DNA of 64,000 nucleotides from the NCBI GenBank assembly GCA_030770425.1, contig JASJFT010000048.1:188536-252535 (forward strand), in the 5' to 3' direction. The stretch is from Darksidea phi (Eukaryota > Ascomycota > Dothideomycetes > Pleosporales > Lentitheciaceae). Positions 44,738 to 56,195 of the stretch are shown here, piece after piece (the stretch's first letter is position 1; each line of letters starts with the position of its first letter). Made by a program: the position numbers and the translations under genes. The notes beneath the pieces were generated by a model. It was not told where the DNA came from. It worked only from the letters and a program-made list of their open reading frames with translations, and did not search any database.

Positions 44738-46099
44738 CTAACTGGCAGTATACAGTTTCAACAACGATGCCAAGTTTTGGCTCTTCCCAGTCTGCAAAAG
44801 CAAGTTCAACGCCCCACTTCCCAAATACAACGGACACTTGATATTCTGTGCCTCCTCAACCGCCTTCTTCAACCCCTCTAAATAACTCCCCAGCACCTTT
44901 TCCTCACCACTGTCTTTCCCCTCCAGCACCGGAATGATCTTCGCACCAAATTCCTTAAACATGTTGCTCCCTCCCGCTGCCTCCACCGCAAGCTCGTAGA
45001 GCTGGGGTAGCGGTAATCCAACGTGTTTCGCAAAAGTTATGCTCTCGGCTGCAGCGGTGAGATGGATGCCCGCGAGAAGGTCGGTGACGAGGTCGAGTTT
45101 TGCTTGCTTGTCTGAGGCGGAGAGAGTGGATTCGATGCTGGAGACGGGCGTGGTTGTCCAGAGGCGGACGAGTCCGGCATCATCTTGGGGACCGAAGCCT
45201 TTGTCTAGACCGGTGAGGTAGACTTGCTCTGCGATTGAGCACAGTGGTGCTGGGAAGTTGAGTAGGCGCGCCATAGATGTTATGATTCCCTTTTCTTGTT
45301 AGCATTCTTTGGCGCCCTACATGCGGAGGCAAATCAGCGCACTTACGGTGTCTTTAACGATGATCGTTACAGCACTAGCGCCGGGGAAATAGTCTTCCCC
45401 TAACGTCCTCACACTCCGGTTCTCAAACATCCAGCTCCACGCCTTCCCACCAATGACCGCCTCTCTGACGTCTTTTCCATTCAACCCCAACCTCGCAGCA
45501 AATCCGAAGGCTTCACTCACAGCAAGGATCTGAATCGCGGCGAGCACTTGATGCACCATCTTCAGGTTGCTGCCTCCGCCCACGCCACCTTCCACAACGA
45601 AGAGTTTAGAGGGTGCGGTAAGCTCATCGAGGAGGAATTTGCCTTGGGAGATAGCTTCGGGAGAGGCACCAGCCATGATGGAGAGCGTGCCATCAGCGGC
45701 ACGAATAGCGCCTCCAGAAACAGGCGCATCGATGAAGAAAATATCATCTCGCCCAATATTTTTCAATTCCTTCTCCACGCTTTTTGCGTAGGCGCTAGGC
45801 ACCGTTGAAGTGAGCAATAGCGTTGCGCCTTTCGGTAAACCTTTTACGATGCCGTCGTCGCCGAATATTGCGGTTTGCGCTTGTTGCGCGGTAGCAACCA
45901 TGCAAATGTAAAATTGCTTGTCCTTGGCCGATTCGGATAGAGAGGTGGCTGGTGTACCGCCTGCTGCTTTGAACTTTTCGAGAGTTGGCGCCCATACGTC
46001 GAAGCCAGTTACGGAGTAGCCTTGCTTGATGAGATGGGTGGCCATGCCGAAGCCCATGGCTCCGAGGCCACAGAAGCCGATGGCTGGTTTGGAGGACAT
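44738..46099 (-). CDS. 3-hydroxyisobutyrate dehydrogenase-like enzyme with duplicated C-terminal domain, 434 aa
   Basis: Two exons, 45347-46099 and 44738-45289, intron 57 bases; using the second of two AAG acceptors gives KDTGIITS in phase. The Rossmann loop GFCGLGAMGFGMATHLI opens the protein at residue 7, then FIDAPVSGGAIRAADGTLSI and the catalytic lysine in GGGSNLKMVHQ (about residue 180). At 434 aa it exceeds the usual ~300. The extra length is a second copy of the helical NAD_binding_11-type domain: LGLNGKDVREAVIGGKAWSW in the first corresponds to VGLPLPQLYELAVEAAGGSN in the second. This two-copy form occurs in fungi. Such enzymes oxidise beta-hydroxyacids such as L-threonate or 3-hydroxyisobutyrate with NAD(P)+; the substrate here is unknown. 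Confidence 0.93.
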
Positions 46100-47433
46100 C
46101 TTTGCTGTGATAGCACTGTGCGAGGGTGTGCCTTCCTAACTTTCTCCTGGTCCCGATGCGGGCTAACGGCACTGCTTGGGCTCTTCAGTTAGTTGAGATA
46201 ATGATGAAAGAGTGATAGAGTGATAGAGTGACGGAAGAGAACGGAGCTCTAAACAAACAATAAAAGAAAAGAGCCGCAATGTTGAGGAGCAAGCAATATC
46301 GGCGTTTTCGCCGACTATCCACAAATACCGCCAGCCCGTTCTCAATCACGCAGCCAGTAGCTCAAGCACCTTCCGCTCACCCCCACACGCTCCAACACTC
46401 AGCCCATTGCCTGTCGGACCGAAGCTCGAAAATGCCTCTCGCGGTTCCTCGCCGGCAAAAGTCGAAGCAGTGCTTGCAATCAGCACGAAGGGAATGCCCC
46501 GCACTATGACGAAAGAGGATGGCGGGGCATACGCCTCCGGTTGATGTGGCGGCGAAATATCGTCGTGAGCGGCTCAGCGGCAATTGGCCGGTGGGACTAC
46601 CTTTTCCAGGGAGCCGGTGCGTAATATAAGACTCCCACACAAAACTCGCGTGTTGGATGCTGAAGTATTGAACATGTACTCATGATTCGCGCAGCTTTGC
46701 AGCTCATCTGTCCTCCTAGCTCTTCCGCGATATAGAGGACTAACCGGACGGTACCGCTTTCCAACAAAGCTCGGCCGCATAGCTATAGTGTACCGTCACT
46801 GTCCAACTCGATCGTGCGCTAGGAGGACTTGTTTTCCGCGGGAGACCTGGATGTCCTAAGCATTGCTTGCGACGCGAAGTCTGGTCGGGTAGGAGGTGGG
46901 AGGACGATGGCGCTGGGGTAGGCACGGAGCCTCATCAATAGAGGTATCGGCTACAAGCCTTTCCGGAGTGCATGCCTAGCTAGAGACCTGCTGATTTTCA
47001 GCAATAAAATTCTGCCTCAAGCAGAAGATGTAGTCGATAGAGACATGAAGAGATCAAACGCGCTCGTGAGCGTTGGGTAACCGCACGTGATCGCGCGTTG
47101 ATCCGAGTGATGTTGTGCCGAAGTACTCCACACCATCCGTCTTCGTTCAGCCACCTGCTTCGACCCATTGACATTTTGCCCCCACCGCTATCAACTAGCT
47201 CGTGCGTTTTAGATCCTCGACTTTGGCCTCCCGACTTAGCAAATCCCTTAGCGTCAGGGTCAAACCGTCCACCACAATGCTCGCCTACTTCATAAACCCC
47301 GCGGCATGCGCTTAACCTGAACATGACTGAAGAGCAGATGCTTCATGTCTACACAAGCAGGATCGAGTGTTCCCCACCATGAGTAAGTATGGCTCCGCTT
47401 GAGGTTTCAAAGCTAATGCGCTAGACACCAGGC
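46100..47433. other. 1.3-kb intergenic region
   Basis: It holds the dehydrogenase promoter near 46100-46300, including a short run of agtgatagag units at 46208-46232, and the leader of the DUF6536 relict (an ATG at 47345 before a GTAAGT). No other gene supported. Confidence 0.5.
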
Positions 47434-49610
47434 ATGCGATCCTATCCTAACGCGAACGGTATCGACCTCCGAAGCCTCGAGCAGGAACCCTTTTCTAAAA
47501 CGTACCGCATCGCAAACGCATCGACGACAAAGTGAAAACTACTCTTTGGCACACATCATCATGGCGGGCTCGCTTCTCCGGTTGGCGTGGCAGAGTGGTC
47601 GCATGCATTGCAGTCGCAGTATTCGTTCTACTACTGAACCTCGTTTTGGCCATCGTAGCAAGCACAGCGTGGAATCCAGAACAGGGGGTCGCAACTGCAT
47701 ATACCGATGGCTGCGGGACAGCGTCGCGATGGACGACGGCCATACATCTGCTCATCAACTTGCTGAGCAGTTTGCCGCTAGGAGCTTCCAATTATTGCAT
47801 ACAACGACCGGTTGCGCCGACAAGGAAGGAAATCGATAAAGCTCACTCGCGGAGGAAGTGGCGAGATATTGGGATGCCCAGAGTCCGAAATCTCCCCTCG
47901 ATCAGCAGGAGTCCAATGGCGCCGTGGGTCTTGTTGGGCTTAAGCAGCGTACCATTACATTTTATGTAAGGGCGTATATTCCGTGGCTATAGCTCGCGCA
48001 TAAACTGTTGTCGACGTAAGAACGACTTCGTCGTGCTCTGGATGATAGCAGCAAACGACGTTGACCTTCTGACTGTCGATCCAACAACCTTTTTCACTAG
48101 TAAAGGCAATTGGCCTTACTTTGGACCCGGGAACGGGACCATCGCGAGCCTACAGGACACTCTTTTAGACGGCAAGTACCTAGATCAAGTCGTGTTTGAT
48201 AATATTACCGGGGCTGAGTGTCTCACGGTACGCGGCGCCTTTCGTCACCAGCGGTTCAGGATTAGGCGTGCCCACGGGGAAATTAACCGGCAGCGGGGAG
48301 CTTGAATTATTGGGAGTGAGTGACGGAGAGTACGAATGTAAGCTTCGTCTGACCATGAACTTTCCACTATTGTATCATAAATGCCCAACCTCTTGTAGAC
48401 TGTTTGAGCCAAAAGATTCCATTGAAATGCAAAGTCCAGTTCAGTCAGAGCATCCTATATGTTGTTATTGCATGCAGTGTTCTGAAAGTCGCTCTCATGG
48501 TCACGATTCTCTGGCGGCCCGACCAAGGAACCATCATTACCATAGGAGGCGTCATAAACTGTTTCCTCAGACACCAGACCACACCACGGTGGACTGTTGC
48601 TTCATGTCAAGACGTACGATTGATAGGGTATGGAAAGTCCCAGAAGTGAGATTCAGCCAACGCTTTCGGCCGAAACATAGGGAATCCTGCTTTGGTGCAA
48701 TCAGTCCAAGACGCTGGGGCGTGACTCTTCTTTTGTACGTACTTTGTTACTTTTCGATGATCGAGGATTAGCTGGTTGAGCTAGGTATATCATCTCAGTT
48801 TCCACCGCTGGCGGCCTTGCCAGTGTTACGTATAGAGTTGGTGGAGACTGTAGCAATCCCTCCTCTGGCCGTATTGGGCTCGTCAGAGTCAGCGTCTGAA
48901 AGCGTACCACGGGCATATGAAGTCTTCAACAGCGAGCCACATATATCGAAGATACGCTTACATCAATCGCAGACTACCTCATCCACATACAGTCACCATA
49001 CGTCGACACTTTCATGATTCCACACGTGTTACTGCCAACTTGCCGCAAGCCATCATTTCCTTCATTTCTCTCACCTACAACGGGCAATATAGATGGTAAG
49101 CTGTCCAACTACGAATAGTAGATACTCACTAACTGTACTCAACATGCTTGCAACCGCGAATAGGCACAATACGCCGCCAAACACACCTCTCTTCAAGTAA
49201 TGCTCCCATCCGCCAGCCACCGATCGACATACTACCCCCAACTCCCCTACATTTTCAGCATCCCGCTCCTCATAGCAAGCATCCTCGTCCATTACCTCAT
49301 ATCGCAATCCATCTTCTTAGCCCGCATTGCTGTATCTACAGGCGACAAACTGGTCGCCTTCCAGCGCTTGACACAGTACAGTAATTTCGACAGGAATTAA
49401 AAGACTGTATTTTCTGCTATGGGCTACGTAGACTCGGCTTTATTGATAAGTGTAATATGGGGGTTTGCGCTAGTACTATCGTGTCTCTTTGTCGTGGGTA
49501 TTTGTGCGTATCCGAAGGGCTTACCTGTTGTGGGTAAAGATAGTGCTGTTACCAGTGCGTTTTGTCATGTAATGTACAAGACGATTGAGACAAAGCAATG
49601 GAGGCTTTAG
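47434..49610 (+). pseudogene. DUF6536-family membrane protein pseudogene
   Basis: DUF6536 proteins are large fungal multipass membrane proteins of unknown role. The order of family blocks is kept, in shifting frames. NGIDLRSLEQEPFSKTYRI leads to ASTTK; there one base is missing (aagtgaaaact for an expected aagtggaaaact), which makes a TGA. The next frame has RVVACIAVAVFVLLLNLVLA, HLLINLLSSLPLGASNYCIQ and WVLLGLSSVPLHFM. After GAECL it shifts to RYAAPFVTSGSG. A plausible intron gives YCLSQKIPLKCKVQFS and VVIACSVLKVALMVTILWRP. A later shift gives SPRRWGVTLLLYVLC, then NLPQAIISFISLTYNGQYRW, STYYPQLPYIFSIPLLIASI and KGLPVVGKDSAVTSAFCHV. At least three frameshifts plus stops make a product impossible. 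Confidence 0.85.
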
Positions 49611-50126
49611 TGGGGTGTCACCATTCCACATAGTAGAGAGCTATTGGGTTCATTTTGCTTCAGTAGCGGCGACGTGGAGAAGCCGAACGCAGGCCACTTG
49701 TATGCTGGAGACATGGCGAAGACGAAGGTAGCATGACAAGGCACAATGCATCTGTTTTGAAGGATATCTATACCTGCCAAATTGACGGTCCTAAGTGGCG
49801 TGTATCTTGTAAGATGGCATTGTTCGCATCTGAGATGGCGGGAACTTCTCCGGACGAGCTTTGGTAACCTCTTAGCTCCACCTTGAGGCATATGGCTTAG
49901 ATCGCTATAGAAGAGTTTGATTGTCGAAGAGCTGCAGACCCATGCTCACGCCTCCTACAATGCGATGTTTTCAAGCCACCATATCGCCATCGCACCTTAC
50001 CACCATCTACAACATCATCGTAATCTCACCGCTTCTCGGTATAGATATCGGCCTCGCTATCTCGCAATATCCCCCGCAGCTCACTCCACCAACCCTTTCA
50101 AACTCCATCCTCGGTCCTACCACCCC
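49611..50126. other. Convergent intergenic region
   Basis: About 500 bases between the DUF6536 relict and the beta-lactamase-like gene end. No gene supported. Confidence 0.5.
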
Positions 50127-51580
50127 TTACATCAACCCATCATAAACTGCCTTCTCCGCCGCAACCCAAGTCGGCACAACCCTCGTATCTCCGAATGGAA
50201 CAACCTGCGCTCCAATCACTCCCGCAACGCCCCTCTCCCTATCAACCCACCAATAAGAATTCGCCAACCCAGCCCACCATCCCGTGTTCGCGCCGCGACC
50301 CGTCGCCCCGGGCGCGATGGTGAGGAACATGCTGAGGCCCCAGCCCTGCGGCGGGTTGCCTTCTTGCGGGTAAATTTCGGGTGTGGGGTTGGCGAGGAGA
50401 AGGTTTGCGGGGGGTGGACTGTTGCGGGCAAAGTCGGGTCTAGGGGGGTGTGTTAATGTGTGGGAGAGATGGGATGGGATGGGGGAACGTACTGATCAGG
50501 GATTTGGTTCTCCCACATCATATCTACAGTTTCTTTCTTCAGCACTCGCTTCCCAGTAGCCTGTCCGACCCCATCGTTCAGCAACGCTCCTAAGACCTTC
50601 ACATACTCTGGCAGCCTCGACCATAATCCTGCACCCCCACTGTGGAAGAACCGCTCCTGGTCTTCCTTGGTAGTCTGCACGCAGGAGCGACGATAGACGT
50701 GGTCGCGCTCCGAGATGGCACCGGTCTGTGGATCGCGCTGGTGCATGTAGGCCAAGTTAGACTGCATTTCCGGAGTAGGAAACATGGTGGTGTGGGCTAT
50801 GCCGAGGGGTTTGAAGATGTGCTCTTGGAAGTAGTCGTTTAGTTTCTGACCGGTGACGCGCTCGAGGATGATACCAGCCCAGTCGATGTTGATCTATCTG
50901 CATGTTAGCTCACTCTACTCGTGTCCAAATCCCACGCATCTAGACAAGGAAGATCTTGATGCTGGAGCAAGCAAGGAAAAGAGACAAATCATACGCCATA
51001 CTCCCACATACTCCCCGGCTGATTGAGCATCGGACTCTCAATAATATCCCTCATATCCCCTGAGAACTCATCAATGCCCACAGGCCTTCCCCTCATCGCA
51101 ACTCGGGGATCAATAAACGAGTATCCGAACCCTGCCGTGTGCGCCAACAGCATTCTCATTGTGACGCGCTTCTCTTGCTTGGCGCCGTTCACACCATCCG
51201 CATAGACCAATTTGTCACAGATCTCTGGGGCGTGCTTAGCGATAAAGTCAGCGTCATCGAGAGGAACCTTCTCTGACTCAACGAGCTGGAGGACGGCGAT
51301 TGCAGTGACGATTTTGGTCATTGAGGCGCACCCTTGGAAGAGGAAGAATCAATTAGTACGATATGTGCGTGGGTGTGAGTTTAGTCTTACAAAACGTAGT
51401 ATCCATGTTCACGGGGTCCTTTGAGTTGATACTCTTTGTTCCAGAAGCATGCTCAACCAGCGTCTCGCCTTTTTTGTCGATGGCAATGAAGACTAGCCCA
51501 TTGATACCTGTCGCGCCTTCCTTGACCACGCCATCAAGAACTTCCTTCACATTGTCCACACCTTGAGCTGAGAGAGGCAT
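50127..51580 (-). CDS. Serine-hydrolase of the beta-lactamase/PBP fold (LovD/EstB-like), 413 aa
   Basis: Four exons: 51391-51580, 50995-51332, 50493-50893 and 50127-50439, introns 58, 101 and 53 bases, all in phase. The SxxK motif falls across a splice junction: FWCASMTKIVTA, Ser67-Lys70. The family block RVTMRMLLAHTAGFGYSF follows, then GSMWEYGINIDWAGIILERV with the second-motif Tyr near residue 173, and a C-terminal GWWAGLANSYWWVD. Fungal members act as esterases, transesterases (LovD) or amidases rather than as true beta-lactamases. No signal peptide is evident, so it is probably cytosolic or peroxisomal; the C-terminus YDGLM is not an SKL-type signal. Substrate unknown. Confidence 0.93.
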
Positions 51581-52192
51581 ATTGGCGTATCAGTTAATCA
51601 TCCGCACAGAGGAAGGGGGAAGACGAAATGTAGAATCCCGAAAACACGCAACTGAGAAAGTTTTATAGTCTTGTGACACCAGCGGGACCTCGGGATAAGC
51701 AACACCCGATAGCTGCGGTTCTTGGGTTAGAGGTGCATAGTTTCGGCGTAATCAGAGACAACTCACTTGGGACACTGGACCGGCAGGCTAGCCACCAATT
51801 GCAGCGTGGCGCCAGATAGAAGCTCAAATAATGTCAAATAATGCTTAAAGAAATGATAACGGAGTTCAATAACCTTCTGTTGGTTATGCTTGAATTTCCC
51901 ACATAGACGGGCCGCATCGGGAGAAGTCTACATGAAGTAGGTAAAGGCGCTGCCCCACAGCGGGGCTACCCTGCAACTTACTCTGCTTACAGAGCCACTT
52001 ACAAACAGACGTAATTAGATGCTGTGCTTCCTTATGCTGACGACTAACCGTGCGGGGAATGACTTGATGCGTTCCCACTTGGGAGGCATCGCTTAATGTG
52101 AATGAGTGAGGCGTGCACCTCAGACCCTAGTTATGAGATCAAATCAGCTCTGCCAAATTACTGTGCCTGAAAAAGGTCTTGCGCACCCCATC
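51581..52192. other. Intergenic region
   Basis: About 610 bases holding the hydrolase promoter and the PIG-S 3' side. A repeated ataatgtcaaataatg-type word lies near 51825-51845. No gene supported. Confidence 0.5.
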
Positions 52193-53960
52193 TCATCTTC
52201 CCCGCAGTGATGCAAGCCCACTTTTGATTTCCTTTAACGCCGCCATAACCAAGGGCACAGCTACAGGTCCCAGTAGAGGCAGGTAGACAGCAACCTTGTG
52301 CTCATCCGGAAAGTAAACTTGGCCAACCATAGAGCGCTCAAAGAAGGCCTTCTCCGCCTGCGCTTCAGCAATCCTTGCATGTTCCAAGGCACCCTGGAAG
52401 CGCCCATCGCGAAGGTGATCACAAGCTTGCTGAAGATGGGCTAAGGTAAGATCAACTGATTTGGCAACCGAGTCCGGAACCGGAATAGAAGGCATCTTTT
52501 GGTAGACCTGTGCAAGAGCACCTAATGTGGAAGACGCTGAAAAGATAAGAGATGCCGCGCGAACTCGTGCGAGAGTCGAGAGCCGGAGTGGTAGTGAGGC
52601 TGGAGTTTGCGGCAGCCCCAAAAGCGATATCAGCTGGTTGGAGAAGGTCCGCATAGCCGGGGCTAGGGCGTCCTTGGTTAAAGTTGTTGGTAACGCTGCA
52701 CCGTGGCCTGGAAAAGCAGAATTGAGAATCGCAACGCCACCCCATTGTGGCACCAACCAACTACTCGCGCCATTTTCCTTTACGAGAAGCGGCGACTGGC
52801 CCGGTTCTGGAATGTACAAGGCGAAGTTGACCGTCGGACCCTCGCCAATGCTTGGGCTGAGCGGCCACTCAGCGGCGTTGATGAACCCACTAAGATCTTC
52901 TTTGCGCAGCGTCCACGCCTTGAGGTCGTCGTCGTATTCAGGTTGTCGGATAGATGGGGAGAAGGTTGCATAGAGCTGGACCTGCGTATCGATGGTGAAG
53001 TTGCTGATGCTAGAGAATGACTCCAACAAGGGGGCTAGGTATTGCCTCAAAGCTGCCTCAATGTCCCAGGCTGAAGGCACAGAGGTTGGTGTGAATAGCG
53101 AGAAGGTCAAGTGGTAGGTAGGTGCGTACTTCAAGACCCTTGTCGATTGGCGCTGGAGCTCGGCTGCTGTCTCTGCGGACAATAACTTGCACTTGGTGGC
53201 ATGGCCGTAGGATGATGCCGATAGAAGATAGGACAGTCGAGCCTGTTCTTCGGCAAAAATCTTGTGAAGCTCGTGAGCAAGGAAGGTCGCGAGTGGGGAC
53301 ACGGTCGAAGATGACGAGGGTATCTGGTTTGGTGCGTAGTAGAGATCCAGAGTAGGCGAGTACGGCTGCAAGTGAGATCGAGGGGTCTCTCCCGTTTCCA
53401 CTGCTATCAACCTCACAGACAGCGCTGTGTCCTCATTATCCCTGGTGTTTCCCGTTCCGTCTACTATAACTTGTTGTGAGGCGTTCGCCGATAGCGGCGG
53501 GTCGGCGAGTATGAGACGTAGATGATGGGCGCAGAATTCGTTCAGATCGTCGAGGGCATGCTGCGTGGTGCGAATGAGGTGATGGGCGTCTTGCGCCTGC
53601 GGTGCTTCGACTGCAATGCGGAGAGGGAAGACGGGTCTACAGATCTAGGACGCCGTCAGAACGTGCCCCATGTTTGCGAAATGTAGCAATTACCTTCCCA
53701 TCAGCCCAGTCCGTCATATCTTGTAGCGGTAGATCTGCGCGATAGATAGCTGTCGTCTTCCACCATACTGGCAGTCCCAGGCAGGCCACGACAGCCCAAA
53801 AGGACAGTATCACCCATCGTCGAAGCCACAAGCTCTCTTTTGTCTCCGGCGGAGGATGCCTGTTCATTTTAGCTGGTTCGAGTGCCTTGGAAATAGATTC
53901 GGAAATGTTTGGCTTTGTTTGGCGTGCGCCAGACGCATCAGCGCCTTCTCGTGCGGCCAT
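52193..53960 (-). CDS. PIGS: GPI transamidase subunit PIG-S (Gpi17 homologue), 572 aa
   Basis: A subunit of the ER GPI transamidase complex. Two exons, 53694-53960 and 52193-53644. The acceptor is the internal CCTAG, not the later TGTAG, because only it gives the phase-0 join ADGK-ICRPVFPLRIAVEAP. The N-terminal transmembrane helix WVILSFWAVVACLGLPVWW with the family motif GLPVWWKTTAIYRADLP lies at about residues 48-75. The long lumenal part has NFTIDTQVQLYATF, SWLVPQWGGVAILNSAF and LLGLPQTPASLPLRLSTLAR. A second hydrophobic helix (VYLPLLGPVAVPLVMAALKE) lies near the C-terminus. Length matches relatives. PIG-U, another subunit, is encoded at 9167-10566. Confidence 0.96.
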
Positions 53961-54228
53961 CTTCGCGATGTGGCTCGACGTGCACTGTCCGCAACTTTCG
54001 ACGTTCGCGATGTCTTGGCATTCCTGGCCCAGGAAAATCCCCCGACTTTCGAATCTTACGTTGAGCGTACCGAGCGCAATTCGTCGTGAAATATTGTCAT
54101 TACTTCATTTGCACATATCACACGGCTCTCTATCTTCTTTGCCTAGATCCTATATGTCATCAAGTTTACGCTGCAATGACGCGCGTCAAAGACTTTGTTT
54201 CCAACCCAGGGGTATCGTTTACCATCCA

Positions 54229-56195
54229 TCATCTCGATTGATCCATGGTCTCCCTCGCAAACTTACTCCTCGCCCTAATCTTCGGTCCATAAAACACCAG
54301 TATCCAAGGTACGAGTGTTAGCAACGTCCCAATGCCGCCAAGTAGAGAGCTCGCTCCTGCGAACGTTAGCCGATTGTACATCTGGGTCGTTATGAGCGGG
54401 AAGACGCCGCCTAGACGATATTAGCTTATTTGAGCTGAGGATACTACCGGCGATGGACTTACCAAGTATATTCCTGCAGAAGGACTGTGCAGCGAGGGCG
54501 GAGCTTGCATAGCGATGGTACGTGTCTGCCAGGTAGTTGAAAACAGCAAGATAGATTGCGAAAATACCCATGGTCGCAAGGGCAATGGCAATGCTTGGAA
54601 CGATCCAGTGGATGGTCGAGAAGCTGGTCCACCCGAACATGAACAACCCAGCCGGCATCAGCGCACTTTCCGCACACGCAAAGTACAGCCGCCCTTCCGG
54701 TGTGTTCGCCAGTTTACCGTTCCTCTTTGCAATTTTTTCTTGGTAGATGGAGAGAATTGTCGCAAGCACAGCCCCAACACACATGGCCGAAAACACAGCG
54801 TTTGCTTGCTGGAGGCTGAAGCCGTGGTTGCGCTGGAAGACAAGCGGTATAGCAGCGAGCGTGAGGTATAAGACAGCCCACGAGAAAGCTACCCAGAGCG
54901 AGAACCAGAAAACGACGGGCTCGGTGAAGAGGAGGTGGAAGGGCCGGACGAGCGAGATCCCAATCATCTTCGCTATGGATGAACGCTCTTCGTCGGCGGC
55001 GACTTTCCATCGTATCCTTTGGCTCACCATCTCCTTCTTACCTAAAGACGAGGAAGTGTTCGGCATATTGAAGCCGTAGTAGCCTACTGCTTCTCGCGCT
55101 TCGTACCACTCGTTCAGAGCCTTTGCCTTTCGGCTGAGAAGGACGGAGCCGCGCGTTTCTTTGAAGATAACGCAGATGAGAGCTACCATGGTGCCGCAGG
55201 TTATGGCCTGCATGTAGAAGATCCAGCGCCACGACGTGTTCTGAGCAATGAAGCCGCACACTAGGGGGCCCCAGCCGGTGCCGAAGAGGGCGGCGCCGGA
55301 GAATAGAGCCATGGGCGTGTTGCGGTCTTCGGTATGGTAGATATCTGAAACTACTCCTCCGACTGCAGACCGTTAGGCATGAAGCATGAAACTGGAAGTG
55401 AGCTGGACTCGAGGAAAGACATACCCATAGTGGAGAAGGTCGACCCTCCCACGCCGGCGAAGAAGCGAACTACCAGCATGCCAGCATAAGATTGGGTCAG
55501 CCCGGTGCATAGTTGGCATATCACGAAAAGAATGCCAGAAGCAATGAAAACGGGTCGTCGTCCATTGATCTCAGAGAATGGTGCGAGGACCATAGGCGCT
55601 ATTGCGAAGCCTGTAGGCCGATCAGCGACATCATCCAAGTCGAACTTCCGATTCGGATAGTAAAACGCAGAAACATACCAGTGGTGAACATAGTGATGCC
55701 GACCAAGGCTGCTACATGGCTCACATGCCACTCATTGGTCATCTGTCCTATGCCGGGACTATATGCCCCAGCTGTGAACGCCGTTAATGCAGTGATAATG
55801 CAAGCCACCCATATGATCATGTTCTTTCTTTTTTCGGGCCATTCGAAAGGGCAAGCATATTCTTTCAGCTCCGGTGGCCCGGGCGACGCATCCTGGCGCT
55901 CTCGCGAAGGGTATACTGATGTTGGATTCGGCAATTCGGTTGAAAAAGTAAGATAGTGGTAGACAATCTCTCTAGTTCCTTGCTGTTCGTCTTCTGAATG
56001 CTCTTCTTGGTCGCTAGTCTCATTGAACTTGTCGTCGAAAACGATAGAGGGTGCTCTTGATGTGGGGTCGGTCGTATCGTGAGGAGAATCCTTTTCCTTT
56101 TCCGGCGTTCGTGAAAAGCTGCTTATTCCCGGCGGGCTGTTGCTGAGGCGCAATTGGGAGGCGGTCATGGGCAGCTCGATCTCTGGATCAGCCAT
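54229..56195 (-). CDS. MFS transporter of the DHA1 drug/polyamine type, 594 aa
   Basis: Four exons: 55679-56195, 55425-55610, 54463-55362 and 54229-54410, introns 68, 62 and 52 bases, all phase 1. About 130 N-terminal cytosolic residues are Ser/Glu-rich. The first helix is IIWVACIITALTAFTAGAYS; the loop motif A-like INGRRPVFIAS follows helix 2-3. Motif-like GWGPLVCGFIAQNTSWRWIF matches the helix 4-5 WRWIF signature of fungal DHA1 exporters related to polyamine and multidrug carriers. After a long central loop, six more helices follow, with VFNYLADTYHRYASSALAAQ, also typical. Transport direction is probably proton-coupled export; the substrate is not predictable. It is 268 bases upstream of PIG-S on the same strand. 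Confidence 0.93.

Noticed and set aside
50127..51580. Reading the SxxK hydrolase as a true beta-lactamase
   Set aside because: Its motifs match the fungal esterase/transesterase branch of the fold; antibiotic hydrolysis is not supported.
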